64,000 bases of DNA from NCBI RefSeq assembly GCF_965137005.1, contig NZ_CBCRXM010000002.1, forward strand, positions 1-64,000, written 5' to 3'. Every line of letters starts with the position of its first letter. The first letter of the stretch is position 1. This document shows positions 15,923 through 24,574 of this stretch, one piece after another. The translations under genes and the position numbers were made by a program. Origin of the DNA: Sphingomonas_O antarctica (GTDB lineage: Bacteria > Pseudomonadota > Alphaproteobacteria > Sphingomonadales > Sphingomonadaceae). The notes beneath the pieces are model-generated. The model was given only the letters and a program-made list of their open reading frames with translations, had not been told where the DNA came from and made no database searches.

Positions 15923-16912
15923 GTGACCGAGACCGAGTTCATCGCGCTTTTACGCCCGTTCGCGGGCGCCGGCGCGCGCGATTTGCGCGACGACGCGGCG
16001 GTGCTGAGCCTGTCGCAGGATGGCGATCTGGTGCTGACGCACGACGTGATCGTCGAGGGGGTGCATTTTCGTGAGGGTGACGCGGCGGAGGATGTCGCGT
16101 GGAAACTGGTCGCGGTGAATTTGTCCGATCTGGCCGCCAAGGGCGCGACGCCGGTCGGTGTGCTGGTCGGCTATCCGTTGGGTGACGATGCGTGGGACCG
16201 CGCGTTCGCGGCGGGGCTGGGTGTGGCATTGGCGGCGTTCGATTGCACGTTGCTCGGCGGGGATACGGTGAAGGTGGCGGGGCCGCGGAGCTTGTCGCTG
16301 ACCGCGATCGGGCGCGCGGGTTCGGTCGTGCCGTCGCGGTCGGGTGCAAAGCCGGGTGATGGCCTGTGGGTCACGGGCGTGATCGGGTTGGCGGGATTGG
16401 GCCTCGATATACTTCGTCGCCCCGGCGAAGAGTGTGGGGTTGGATCGTCCCCCGGACGATCCTTGAACATGCGGGACATGTTCAACCCCTCACTGGGCCG
16501 CTCGCAGCCGGAGAGCGCACTCGTCGCCAGCGGTCCCGGCCTGCGCCGGGACGACGCCATTGCAGCCTATCTCAGCCCCCAACCACGGCTCGTTGAAGGG
16601 CGCGCGCTGGCGCCGCTGGTTACCGCGATGATGGACGTGTCCGACGGGTTGCTGATCGACGCCGCACGCATTGCCGAGGCGTCGGGCGTGGCGATCGAAA
16701 TTGCGCTCGATGCCGTCCCGGCGGCGGGCGAGATCATGGCGGCGGTGACCGCCGGCGACGATTACGAATTGCTGTTCACTCTTCCCGCAAATGCCCCCTG
16801 CCCGGTCGCGGCGACGCGGATCGGCGTGGTGCGCGCGGGTGCGGGGTTGAGCCTGACGCTGGACGGGTCGGCGGTGCCGCTCCCCGAACGGCTCGGCTAC
16901 CTCCATGACTAA
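15923..16912 (+). CDS. thiL: Thiamine-phosphate kinase with in-frame repeat insertion
   Basis: ThiL phosphorylates thiamine phosphate to thiamine diphosphate with ATP. The 329-residue protein shows the PurM-like signatures: an acidic metal site RDDAAVL, HDVIVEGVHF, then WKLVAVNLSDLAAKGATPVG, and a later LLGGDTVK. The C-terminal domain carries MDVSDGLLIDAARIAEASGV and GDDYELLFT. Between LAGLGLDIL and AIAAYLSPQPRL the coding sequence contains a 142-bp palindromic repeat that adds about 47 residues (165-211), in a loop where homologues vary in length. The GTG start at 15923 overlaps an upstream TGA. The next gene is hppA, a neighbour often seen in sphingomonads. Confidence 0.93.
   Translation: MTETEFIALLRPFAGAGARDLRDDAAVLSLSQDGDLVLTHDVIVEGVHFREGDAAEDVAWKLVAVNLSDLAAKGATPVGVLVGYPLGDDAWDRAFAAGLGVALAAFDCTLLGGDTVKVAGPRSLSLTAIGRAGSVVPSRSGAKPGDGLWVTGVIGLAGLGLDILRRPGEECGVGSSPGRSLNMRDMFNPSLGRSQPESALVASGPGLRRDDAIAAYLSPQPRLVEGRALAPLVTAMMDVSDGLLIDAARIAEASGVAIEIALDAVPAAGEIMAAVTAGDDYELLFTLPANAPCPVAATRIGVVRAGAGLSLTLDGSAVPLPERLGYLHD
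16415..16556 (+). repeat. Palindromic repeat family A, long form, in frame inside thiL
   Basis: The ends CGTCGCCCCGGCG and CGCCGGGACGACG match the short copies. The centre has two further hairpins (GGATCGT/ACGATCC and GAACATG/CATGTTC). It starts on a codon boundary (Arg165) and reads RRPGEECG...ASGPGLRRDDA, the same frame as in ligD. Confidence 0.85.
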
Positions 16913-16997
16913 TCTTGCCTTCGCGGCCCCGCGCCGCCATAGGCCCGCGCAAACAATCACTCGCGGCGATTGACCGCGCGCTAGGGGCTGAACTCAC

Positions 16998-19121
16998 ATG
17001 AATCTCGTGATCTTCGCGATCGTCTGCGGCTTTATCGCCATTCTCTATGGCATCTTCACGTCGCGCCAGGTGCTCGCCGCACCCGCGGGCAACGCGTTGA
17101 TGCAGGACATCGCCGCCGCTATTCAGGAAGGCGCGCAAGCGTATCTCGGTCGCCAATACCGCGCGATCGGTATCGTCGGCGTGGTTGTCGCGATCCTCGT
17201 CGGCTACTTCCTCGGCATCACCTCGGCGACCGGCTTCGTCCTGGGCGCGGTGCTGTCGGGCGCGACTGGGTTCATCGGCATGAACATCTCGGTCCGCGCC
17301 AATGTGCGCACCGCCGAGGCGGCGTCGAAGGGCTTGCAGGAAGGCCTGACCATGGCGTTCCGCGCGGGTGCGATCACCGGCATGCTGGTGGCGGGCCTCG
17401 CGCTCCTCGCGATTTCGGTCTTCTTTTATTACCTCGTCTTCGTCGCACATCACAGCGTCGGCGGCGCGGATCGCACGGTCGTCGATGGCCTCGTGGCACT
17501 CGCCTTCGGTGCGTCGCTGATCTCGATCTTCGCGCGTCTCGGCGGCGGGATCTTCACCAAGGCGGCCGACGTCGGCGCCGATCTGGTCGGCAAGGTCGAG
17601 GCCGGAATTCCCGAGGACGACCCTCGCAACCCCGCCGTCATCGCCGATAACGTCGGCGACAATGTCGGCGATTGCGCTGGCATGGCCGCCGATCTGTTCG
17701 AAACCTATGTCGTGACCATCGGCGCGACGATGGTGCTGATCGCCTTGCTCGTGAAGAATGCCGGCGACCAGTTGCTGGCGCTGATGAGCCTGCCGCTGCT
17801 GATCGGCGGCGTGTGCGTCATCACCTCGATCATCGGCACATACTTTGTCCGCCTCAGCAAGTCGGGCTCGATCATGGGCGCGATGTACAAGGGCTTCCTC
17901 GTCACCGCCGTTCTGTCGGCGGTCGTGATCTGGTTCGCCACGAGCTACGCGCTGGGCGGCATGGAGAACGTCATTGGGGCGAACCTCGACGGCACCGGCG
18001 GGTTCACCGGGCGCATCCTGTTTTATTGCATGTTTCTGGGCCTGGTCATCACCGGGCTGCTGATCTGGATCACCGAATATTATACCGGCACCAATTATCG
18101 TCCGGTGCGCTCGATCGCCAAGGCTTCGGAAACCGGCCACGGCACCAACGTCATTCAGGGGCTGGCGATCAGCCTCGAATCGACCGCGTTGCCGACGCTG
18201 GTGATCTGCGCGGGCATCATCATCGCGTACCAGCTGGCGGGCGTGATCGGCATCGCCTTTGCCGCGACCGCGATGCTGGCGCTGGCGGGCATGGTCGTGG
18301 CGCTCGACGCCTACGGCCCGGTGACCGACAATGCCGGCGGCATCGCCGAAATGGCCGGACTGGACGACAGCGTGCGTGAAAAGACCGATGCGCTCGACGC
18401 GGTCGGCAACACCACCAAGGCCGTGACCAAGGGCTATGCCATCGGTTCGGCGGGCCTTGCCGCGCTGGTGCTGTTCGCGGCGTACACCAACGATCTGAAG
18501 GAGTTCTTCCCTGACCTGAACGTCAATTTCGGGCTGGAAAATCCCTACGTCATCGTCGGGCTGCTGCTCGGCGCGCTGTTGCCGTACCTGTTCGGCGCGA
18601 TGGGCATGACTGCGGTCGGCCGCGCTGCCGGTGACGTGGTCAAGGACGTCCGCGCGCAGTTCGCCGAAAACCCCGGCATCATGGACCGCACCTCGCGCCC
18701 CAATTATGCGCGCACGGTCGATCTGGTGACCAAGGCGGCGATCAAGGAAATGATCCTGCCGTCGCTGCTGCCGGTGCTCGCGCCGGTGGTGGTGTATTTC
18801 GTGATCACGGCCGTTGCCGGTCAGGCCGAAGGCTTTGCCGCGCTCGGCGCGCTCCTCCTCGGCGTGATCGTCGGCGGGCTGTTCGTCGCCATCTCGATGA
18901 CTTCGGGCGGCGGCGCGTGGGATAACGCCAAGAAGTATATCGAAGACGGCAATCACGGCGGCAAGGGTTCGGAAGCGCACAAGGCGGCCGTGACCGGCGA
19001 CACCGTGGGCGACCCGTACAAGGATACGGCGGGACCGGCGGTGAACCCGATGATCAAGATCACCAACATCGTCGCGCTGCTGTTGCTCGCGGCGCTGGCG
19101 GCGCATCACGTCGCTGGTTGA
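16998..19121 (+). CDS. hppA: Membrane-bound H+-translocating pyrophosphatase, K+-independent type
   Basis: A 707-residue integral membrane pump that couples pyrophosphate hydrolysis to proton export. The pyrophosphate/Mg site reads DVGADLVGKVEAGIPEDDPR, followed by NPAVIADNVGDNVGDCAGMAADL. The second acidic cluster is near the C-terminus (TGDTVGDPYKDTAGPAVNP). The diagnostic motif GNTTKAVTKG has Lys at residue 474, where K+-dependent enzymes have Ala (GNTTAA), so this belongs to the K+-independent class. It is followed at once by a strong terminator. The ATG at 16998 begins with a hydrophobic first helix as usual. Confidence 0.96.
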   Translation: MNLVIFAIVCGFIAILYGIFTSRQVLAAPAGNALMQDIAAAIQEGAQAYLGRQYRAIGIVGVVVAILVGYFLGITSATGFVLGAVLSGATGFIGMNISVRANVRTAEAASKGLQEGLTMAFRAGAITGMLVAGLALLAISVFFYYLVFVAHHSVGGADRTVVDGLVALAFGASLISIFARLGGGIFTKAADVGADLVGKVEAGIPEDDPRNPAVIADNVGDNVGDCAGMAADLFETYVVTIGATMVLIALLVKNAGDQLLALMSLPLLIGGVCVITSIIGTYFVRLSKSGSIMGAMYKGFLVTAVLSAVVIWFATSYALGGMENVIGANLDGTGGFTGRILFYCMFLGLVITGLLIWITEYYTGTNYRPVRSIAKASETGHGTNVIQGLAISLESTALPTLVICAGIIIAYQLAGVIGIAFAATAMLALAGMVVALDAYGPVTDNAGGIAEMAGLDDSVREKTDALDAVGNTTKAVTKGYAIGSAGLAALVLFAAYTNDLKEFFPDLNVNFGLENPYVIVGLLLGALLPYLFGAMGMTAVGRAAGDVVKDVRAQFAENPGIMDRTSRPNYARTVDLVTKAAIKEMILPSLLPVLAPVVVYFVITAVAGQAEGFAALGALLLGVIVGGLFVAISMTSGGGAWDNAKKYIEDGNHGGKGSEAHKAAVTGDTVGDPYKDTAGPAVNPMIKITNIVALLLLAALAAHHVAG

Positions 19122-19130
19122 TCTGGGTGC

Positions 19131-19157
19131 GGAAGGCTCGCTTCGGCGAGCCTTCCG
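19131..19157 (+). terminator. Rho-independent terminator of hppA
   Basis: GGAAGGCTCGC-TTCG-GCGAGCCTTCC forms an 11-bp stem with a TTCG tetraloop and is followed by GTTTC. It lies 9 bp after the hppA stop codon. Confidence 0.85.
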
Positions 19158-19231
19158 TTTCAACTTGGGATTCTGAATGACTCGCTGACGTGGCCAACGC
19201 ATGATATGGTATGCGCTACAGGGGAGAAGTC

Positions 19232-19900
19232 ATGAAGAAGCTTTTGATCGCCGCCGTCGTTGCGCTGTCGCCGATGGCCGCCAATGCCGCGCAGATCGTG
19301 CTCGCTCCGGCCAACGTCTATGCGACGACCGGGGATTATAACGGCACGTTCTCGGCCGATAACATTTTCGACCAGCAGACGGGCGCGATCGACGAGAATG
19401 CGCAGGACGGCAGCTATTGGCTCAATCCCGACAATGGCAATGTCAACGCGGCGATTTCGATCGATCTGGGCAGCAAGTACCGGCTGAGCTCGTTCGACCT
19501 CTTCAACACGCACAATGCGCAGTATAACGACCGCGGGACAGGCAATTTCTCGATCGTCGCCAGCAACAGCGCGTCGTTCACCACCTTTACGACGATTGCG
19601 TCGGGTACGCTCAATCCGGAGCAGCAGGGCACGCCGCTTTCGGCCCAGACCTTCACGTCGCTCAACACCGGCGCGTATCGTTATCTGCAGTTCCGCCCGA
19701 CCAGCGTCGCGACAGCACCCGATGGCGTTCACCAGAGCCCGTGCTGCGGCACCAATCCGGCAGAGCATGTGTTCGGCCTGAACGAGTTGCGCGTGTCAGG
19801 CGTCGGCGCAGTGCCGGAGCCCGCCAATTGGGCGCTGATGATCGGTGGCTTCGGCCTGATCGGTGCGGCATCGCGCCGTCGCCGTCTTGCGGTCGCGTAA
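19232..19900 (+). CDS. PEP-CTERM-sorted exported protein, discoidin-like
   Basis: A 222-residue protein with a signal peptide (MKKLLIAAVVALSPMAANAA). A beta-sandwich domain follows in which AISIDLGSKYRLSSFDLFNTHN resembles F5/8-type C (discoidin) domains that bind sugars. At the C-terminus VPEPANWALMIGGFGLIG followed by ASRRRR is the PEPxxWA sorting signal: a PEP motif, a transmembrane helix and an Arg cluster. Such proteins are processed by exosortase and are associated with exopolysaccharide surfaces. No exosortase gene lies in the window. The ATG at 19232 has GGGGAGA upstream. Confidence 0.85.
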   Translation: MKKLLIAAVVALSPMAANAAQIVLAPANVYATTGDYNGTFSADNIFDQQTGAIDENAQDGSYWLNPDNGNVNAAISIDLGSKYRLSSFDLFNTHNAQYNDRGTGNFSIVASNSASFTTFTTIASGTLNPEQQGTPLSAQTFTSLNTGAYRYLQFRPTSVATAPDGVHQSPCCGTNPAEHVFGLNELRVSGVGAVPEPANWALMIGGFGLIGAASRRRRLAVA

Positions 19901-19927
19901 GCCACTCACCACTTAACTGGTCACGAG

Positions 19928-19962
19928 CGCGCGTCTCCGCTAAGGGGGCGCGCGTTTTGTTT
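19928..19962 (+). terminator. Rho-independent terminator after the PEP-CTERM gene
   Basis: CGCGCGTCTCC-GCTAA-GGGGGCGCGCG forms an 11-bp stem (two G-T pairs) followed by TTTTGTTT. It ends about 30 bp before infA. Confidence 0.8.
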
Positions 19963-19991
19963 GACATGTGACTTTTCGTCCAAGGATTTGA

Positions 19992-20246
19992 ATGGCTAAA
20001 GAAGAACTCCTCGAGATGCGCGGGATGGTGATGGAACTCCTTCCCAACGCGATGTTCCGCATCAAGCTCGAGAACGATCATGAAGTGCTCGGCCACACCG
20101 CCGGCAAGATGCGCAAGAACCGCATCCGCGTGCTGACCGGCGACGAGGTGCTGGTCGAAATGACGCCTTACGACCTGACCAAGGGGCGGATCATCTATCG
20201 CTTCATGCCGGGCCGCACGGGTCCCGGGCCGGGCGGCGGACGCTAA
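19992..20246 (+). CDS. infA: Translation initiation factor IF-1
   Basis: An 84-residue S1/OB-fold protein starting MAKEELLEMRGMVMELLPN, with the conserved FRIKLENDHEVLGHTAGKMRKNRIRVLTGD spread over its strands. IF-1 binds the 30S A site during initiation. It is about 12 residues longer than the E. coli protein because of a Gly/Pro-rich tail (GRTGPGPGGGR), a common feature in alphaproteobacteria. Its last four bases overlap the end of the convergent SDR gene. Confidence 0.96.
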   Translation: MAKEELLEMRGMVMELLPNAMFRIKLENDHEVLGHTAGKMRKNRIRVLTGDEVLVEMTPYDLTKGRIIYRFMPGRTGPGPGGGR

Positions 20247-21034
20247 CCCTCACGCCCCGGTCGCCGCGACAAGGCGACGTCGAGATGCCCGCCCGCATCG
20301 ATCAGCATCGTTTCCCCGGTAATCGCGCGCGACCCCGGGTCGAGCAGCATGACGATGGGCGCGGCGACGTCTTCGGGCGTGGTCGTCAATTGCATCGGCA
20401 CGGCCGCGGCAATGCGTTCGCCGAGCGCGGCAAAGCCGTCCGGGCCGAGCATCTTTTCATACCAGCCGCTGGCGACATAGCCCGGCACAACGGCGTTGAT
20501 GCGGATTGTCGGCGCCAGGACGCGCGCCAGACTTTTGGTCATCGACAGCAGAGCACCTTTGGACGCGGCATAAGCGACCGATGATCCCATACCGAACACC
20601 CCCGCCACCGATGCGACATTGACGACGGCGGCAAAAGGCGAAGCGCGCAGCGCGGCCTCGCAAGCGCGCACCATCTGAAACGGCGCGATCGTGTTGAGGC
20701 GATAAATATCGATGAAATCGTCGGCATTCAGCCCGTCGAGCTGTTCGTGCGCGACGTGTTTGGTGCGCCCGGCATTGTTGACGAGGAAGTCGAGCCGTCC
20801 GAATTTGTCGAGCGCGGCGGCGGCGAGGGCGCGACATTGCGCGTCGTCGGCGATGTCGGCCTGGACCGCGAAACCGTTATGTTCGGCGGCAACCGCTTCG
20901 GCCTCGTCGCGGCTGTGCGCGTAATTGACGATCGAGCGGACGCCACGGCTGGCGAGCAGTGCAACGGTCGCAGCACCGATGCCCGTGCCGCCACCGGTGA
21001 CGATGGCGACGGCGCCGTTCATTTTATCGGTCAT
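20243..21034 (-). CDS. Short-chain dehydrogenase/reductase (SDR)
   Basis: A 263-residue classical SDR. The Rossmann cofactor motif is AIVTGGGTGIGAATV, the NNAG motif is FLVNNAGRTKH, and the active site has Ser in NVASVAGVF and Y-x-x-x-K in VAYAASKGALLSM. After the catalytic Lys comes RINAVVPGYVASGW, typical for NAD(P)H-dependent reductases related to FabG. The substrate cannot be deduced. The ATG at 21034 was preferred over an upstream ATG at 21070 because MTDKMNGAVAIVTGG begins at the usual distance from the glycine motif. A palindromic repeat lies immediately upstream. Confidence 0.88.
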   Translation of the reverse strand: MTDKMNGAVAIVTGGGTGIGAATVALLASRGVRSIVNYAHSRDEAEAVAAEHNGFAVQADIADDAQCRALAAAALDKFGRLDFLVNNAGRTKHVAHEQLDGLNADDFIDIYRLNTIAPFQMVRACEAALRASPFAAVVNVASVAGVFGMGSSVAYAASKGALLSMTKSLARVLAPTIRINAVVPGYVASGWYEKMLGPDGFAALGERIAAAVPMQLTTTPEDVAAPIVMLLDPGSRAITGETMLIDAGGHLDVALSRRPGREG

Positions 21035-21071
21035 ACTGCTCTCCTGTTTTGGGAGAGCCGATAACAGCATC

Positions 21072-21209
21072 CGTCACCCCGGCGAAGAGTGGTGGGTCGA
21101 ACCGTCTCCCGACGGTTCGTGGACGTGCGGCGCATGTCCAACCCAACACTGGGCCGCCAGCGATAAGGAACGACCGCCAGTTGCGGCCCCGGCCTGCGCC
21201 GGGGCGACG
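21072..21209. repeat. Palindromic repeat family A, long form, intergenic
   Basis: A 138-bp unit between the SDR and helicase genes. It shares ends (CGTCACCCCGGCGAAGAGT...CTGCGCCGGGGCGACG) and the inner block with ACTGGGCCGC with the copy inside thiL, and has an inner hairpin GAACCGTC-TCCC-GACGGTTC. Confidence 0.8.
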
Positions 21210-21217
21210 TTACGTAA

Positions 21218-22540
21218 TTACCGCCCGACGCGCTGAACTGCGCCGCGGTGGGTGCCGACGCCCTTGGGACGCTGCGGGCGGAAGCGACGCTGTTCGCCGT
21301 CCGACGCGCCGCCACGCGGGGCAGCCTGGCGACGCCCGCCATGGCCCATGTCACGGCGCGTATCGTCACGCGTGACCGCGACTTTGGGCAGCTTGGCGGC
21401 TTCTTCGTCGAACCCTTCGGGCAGCGGCACCGGCTGAAGCTTCACGCCGGTCAGCTTTTCGATGTCGCGCAGCCAGCCCTTTTCCTCACCCGCGACGAAG
21501 CTGACGGCGATGCCGGTCGCGCCGGCGCGTGCGGTCCGGCCGATGCGGTGAACATATTGTTCGGCGACATTGGGCAGGTCGAAATTGAACACATGGCTGA
21601 CACCCGACACGTCGATCCCGCGCGCGGCGATATCGGTCGCGACCAGGATCGGCATGTCGCCACGACGGAACGCCGCCAGCGCCGCTTCGCGGGCATTCTG
21701 GCTCTTGTTGCCGTGGATCGCGCCGGAACGGAGGCCGGCGGCATTGAGGTGCTTCACGACCTTGTCCGCGCCATGCTTGGTGCGGGTGAAGACCAAAGCG
21801 CGCTCGATCGGCTCCTTTTTCAGCACGATCGACAGCAAGGCCTGCTTTTCCTTGCCCGACACGAAGGTGACATACTGATCGACGCGCTCGGCGGTCGAGG
21901 AGACCGGGGTCACCGAAACCTTGACCGCATCGGTCAGGAACCGGTCGCCCAGTTCGGCAATCGTCTTTGGCATCGTCGCCGAGAAGAACAGCGTCTGGCG
22001 CTGCTTGGGCAGCAAGCGGTCGATCGCCTTCAGCGCATGAATGAAGCCAAGGTCGAGCATCTGGTCGGCTTCGTCGAGGACGAAGATTTCGACATCGCGC
22101 AGGCTCAGCGCACGCTGTTCGATCAGGTCGATCAGGCGGCCCGGCGTGGCGACGACGATGTCGAGACCGTGCGCACACATCTTGATCTGGCGATTGATCG
22201 GCGCACCACCGAAGACGACGCCGGTGCGGATGTTGAGCCCGCGGCCATAATCCTCGAACGATTTCGCGATCTGCGATGCGAGTTCACGCGTCGGCGACAG
22301 CACCAGCATGCGGCAGGTGCCGGGTTTGCGGGGCCGGGCGCTGGCGACAAGGCGCATCAGGCTGGGCAGCGCGAACGCGGCGGTCTTGCCGGTGCCGGTC
22401 TGGGCGATACCGCACAGGTCGCGGCCTTCGAGCAAGGGCGGAATAGCCTGCGCCTGAATCGGCGTCGGCGTGTCGTAATTCTTGGCCGCAAGCGCGGCGA
22501 GGATCGGAGCCGAAAGCCCCAAATCTTTAAAACTGGTCAT
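21218..22540 (-). CDS. DEAD-box ATP-dependent RNA helicase, RhlE-like
   Basis: A 440-residue helicase with all core motifs: Q motif TPTPIQAQAIP, motif I AQTGTGKT, Ia PTRELASQI, II VLDEADQML, III FFSATMP, then IV-VI with TDIAARGIDV and HRIGRTARAG. The C-terminal extension is basic and Gly/Arg-rich (GHGGRRQAAPRGG, RRFRPQRP), as in RhlE-type proteins that act in ribosome assembly and mRNA decay. The frame is open upstream to 22633, but MTSFKDLGLSAPILAAL from the ATG at 22540 is the family N-terminus. A GC-rich hairpin (GCGGGTT/AACCCGC) lies in its 5' leader, which might matter for cold regulation. Confidence 0.93.
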   Translation of the reverse strand: MTSFKDLGLSAPILAALAAKNYDTPTPIQAQAIPPLLEGRDLCGIAQTGTGKTAAFALPSLMRLVASARPRKPGTCRMLVLSPTRELASQIAKSFEDYGRGLNIRTGVVFGGAPINRQIKMCAHGLDIVVATPGRLIDLIEQRALSLRDVEIFVLDEADQMLDLGFIHALKAIDRLLPKQRQTLFFSATMPKTIAELGDRFLTDAVKVSVTPVSSTAERVDQYVTFVSGKEKQALLSIVLKKEPIERALVFTRTKHGADKVVKHLNAAGLRSGAIHGNKSQNAREAALAAFRRGDMPILVATDIAARGIDVSGVSHVFNFDLPNVAEQYVHRIGRTARAGATGIAVSFVAGEEKGWLRDIEKLTGVKLQPVPLPEGFDEEAAKLPKVAVTRDDTRRDMGHGGRRQAAPRGGASDGEQRRFRPQRPKGVGTHRGAVQRVGR

Positions 22541-22633
22541 GAAAATATACTCGTCAAATGCGAGCGGCGCGCACGGCAATAGCCCTGCACGAAGCAAGCG
22601 GGTTTCAGACAACCCGCGTGAAAGGGAAGCCAC

Positions 22634-22708
22634 ATGGCTAAAGCGTCTCTGGATCGTGCCCGGCCCGATAAAGGGCTATTCACGCTGGCCGATCCGCATC
22701 GCAATTGA
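22634..22708 (+). CDS. Possible 24-residue small ORF in the nifU leader
   Basis: ATG at 22634, preceded by GGGAAG at a good distance, opens MAKASLDRARPDKGLFTL and stops at 22706-22708. It lies in the intergenic region between the helicase gene and the nifU-like gene. I know no homologue. The start signal is better than expected by chance, but length and composition alone cannot prove translation. Confidence 0.25.
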   Translation: MAKASLDRARPDKGLFTLADPHRN

Positions 22709-22798
22709 TGCTGCGCTGCAACGCGTATGCGGCAAGATCCGCCAAATTGCAAGTCGTGACGGTTGACCCATGCCAGGTGCGCGCCCACATCCACCGTC

Positions 22799-23368
22799 AT
22801 GCTGATCGAAACCGAAACGACGCCGAACCCGGCGACGCTCAAATTCATGCCCGGACGGCAGGTGATGCCGTCGGGAACCCGCGACTTTGCGACGCCGGAA
22901 GAAGCGGAGGCGTCGCCATTGGCCGAGGCGCTGTTCGATCTGGGCGATGTAACCGGCGTGTTCTTCGGCTACGACTTTATCTCGGTCACCGCCGCGCCGG
23001 GCGTGGATTGGCCACATTTGAAGCCCGACGTGCTCGAAATCCTGCTCGATCATTTCTCCGCCGCGATGCCGCTGTTCCGCCCGGCCAGCGCGGCGTCGAT
23101 CGCTATCGGCCCCGAAGTTTCGACCGACGATCCGGCGGATGCCGACATCATCGAACAGATCAAGGATCTGATCGAAACGCGCGTCCGCCCCGCCGTGGCC
23201 AGTGACGGCGGCGACATCGTCTATCGCGGCTTCGACAAGGGGAAGGTGTTCCTGCAGATGCAGGGCGCGTGCGCGGGTTGCCCGTCATCGTCGGCAACGC
23301 TCAAACAGGGCATCGAATCGCTGCTCAAACATTATGTACCCGAAGTAACCGAGGTGCGCGCCGTATGA
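22799..23368 (+). CDS. NifU-family Fe-S cluster scaffold protein (Nfu type)
   Basis: A 189-residue protein with two domains. The N-terminal Nfu_N domain starts LIETETTPNPATLKFMPG and contains GVFFGYDFISVT. The C-terminal NifU domain (about 115-185) carries ASDGGDIVYRGFD and the cluster-binding C-x-x-C in GACAGCPSSSATLK. Nfu proteins carry assembled Fe-S clusters to client enzymes; MiaB, encoded downstream at 27312, is a known type of client. The ATG at 22799 precedes the conserved start. The stop codon overlaps the start of the next gene (ATGA), so the two are co-transcribed. Confidence 0.93.
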   Translation: MLIETETTPNPATLKFMPGRQVMPSGTRDFATPEEAEASPLAEALFDLGDVTGVFFGYDFISVTAAPGVDWPHLKPDVLEILLDHFSAAMPLFRPASAASIAIGPEVSTDDPADADIIEQIKDLIETRVRPAVASDGGDIVYRGFDKGKVFLQMQGACAGCPSSSATLKQGIESLLKHYVPEVTEVRAV

Positions 23369-23955
23369 CCGAACCCCTGAACGACGTCGCGCTGGACCGG
23401 CTGTTCCGCGAAGGGCGCAGCTATAACGGTTATAGCGATGCCCCCGTGTCGCATGCGCAGATGGATGCGATCTGGGAATTGATGAAGATGGGGCCGACAT
23501 CGGCCAACATGCTTCCCGCGCGGTTGGTGTGGTGCGAGAGCGACGCGGCCAAGGCGCGACTGGCGAAACATGCCAGCGGCACCAACGGCCCGAAAATCCT
23601 GCAGGCGCCGGTGACGGTGATCATCGGCATGGACATGGAGTTTTACGAACAGCTGCCCGAGCTGTTTCCGCCGGCGGATGCGAAAAGCTGGTTCGTCGGC
23701 AAGCCTGAGTTGATCGAGGTGTCGGCGATCCGCAATTCGTCGATGCAGGGCGCGTATTTCATCTTGGCGGCGCGCGCGTTGGGCCTCGATACCGGGCCGA
23801 TGTCGGGTTTCGACAATGCCGGGGTCGATGCGGAGTTCTTTGCCGGGACGCCGGTGCGCGCGAACTTCATCTCGACACTGGGCGTCGGCGATCCGTCGAC
23901 GATCTTCGGTCGCCTGCCGCGCCCCGGCTTCGACCGCTTCAACACTATCGTCTGA
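23365..23955 (+). CDS. Nitroreductase-family protein, RutE/HadB-like malonic semialdehyde reductase
   Basis: A 196-residue FMN-dependent nitroreductase-fold protein. ARTYNGYSDAPV-like FREGRSYNGYSDAPVSHAQM, LMKMGPTSANMLPARLVW and RNSSMQGAYFILAARALGLDTGPMSGF correspond to the RutE subgroup, which reduces malonic semialdehyde in pyrimidine degradation. No other rut genes are present, so the physiological role here may differ. It overlaps the preceding nifU-type gene by four bases. The next gene, tsaB, starts 8 bp downstream, so it sits within a housekeeping operon. Confidence 0.85.
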   Translation: MTEPLNDVALDRLFREGRSYNGYSDAPVSHAQMDAIWELMKMGPTSANMLPARLVWCESDAAKARLAKHASGTNGPKILQAPVTVIIGMDMEFYEQLPELFPPADAKSWFVGKPELIEVSAIRNSSMQGAYFILAARALGLDTGPMSGFDNAGVDAEFFAGTPVRANFISTLGVGDPSTIFGRLPRPGFDRFNTIV

Positions 23956-23962
23956 TCGGCGC

Positions 23963-24574
23963 TTGCGGCGGTTGGTGATCGAGACCGCGGGTCCCGCCGC
24001 CTCGGTTGCCCTGTTCGACGGCGACAGGCTGGTCGCGTTCCGCCACGAGGAAACGGCGCGCGGCACCGCTGAGCGGCTGATCGGCATCATCGATGCGCTG
24101 ACACCACGCGAGGTGGGCGAAATCCTGGTCGATGTCGGTCCGGGCAGCTTCACCGGCCTGCGGGTCGGCATCGCCGCTGCTTTGGGCCTGGCGATCGGTT
24201 GGGGCATCAAGGTGCAGGGCTATGGCGCGACCGCGTTGGTGGCCGCCCGCGCCTTGGCGCAAGGCGTCGAGGCGCCGCGGTTGCTCGCGGTCAATGAGGG
24301 CGGGCACGGCCAGTATTTCGTCCAGCCGTTCGTCACCGATCCACTGCGCGCCGAGGGTATCGCGGCATCGGTTCTGCCTGAAGACCTTGCGATCGAGGGA
24401 TTCCATATTATTGGCAACGCCGCGCAAAAGTTTGGCGGGATCGCTACGGCGCTCGACGCACGATATGCGCTACACTTGCCCGCCGAACTCCGCAATTTGC
24501 CGCCGGTGCCGATTTACGGTCGCGCGCCCGATGCCAAACCTGCGCTCAGCCGCGCCGACGTGCTGCGCGCGTGA
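23963..24574 (+). CDS. tsaB: tRNA t6A37 biosynthesis protein TsaB
   Basis: A 203-residue ASKHA-fold protein. VIETAGPAASVALF at the N-terminus and VDVGPGSFTGLRVGIAAALGLA in the middle are the TsaB signatures. TsaB partners TsaD and TsaE to place threonylcarbamoyl on A37 of ANN-decoding tRNAs. The most likely start is TTG at 23963 (MRRLVIETAG); a GTG at 23975 would remove part of the first strand. The stop overlaps the rimI start by four bases, the usual tsaB-rimI coupling. Confidence 0.93.
   Translation: MRRLVIETAGPAASVALFDGDRLVAFRHEETARGTAERLIGIIDALTPREVGEILVDVGPGSFTGLRVGIAAALGLAIGWGIKVQGYGATALVAARALAQGVEAPRLLAVNEGGHGQYFVQPFVTDPLRAEGIAASVLPEDLAIEGFHIIGNAAQKFGGIATALDARYALHLPAELRNLPPVPIYGRAPDAKPALSRADVLRA

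Noticed and set aside
16776..19202. Very long minus-strand open frame (808 codons) opposite hppA
   Set aside because: Its composition is Arg/His/Asp-rich and repetitive, typical of the antisense of a GC-rich gene; hppA on the plus strand is certain.
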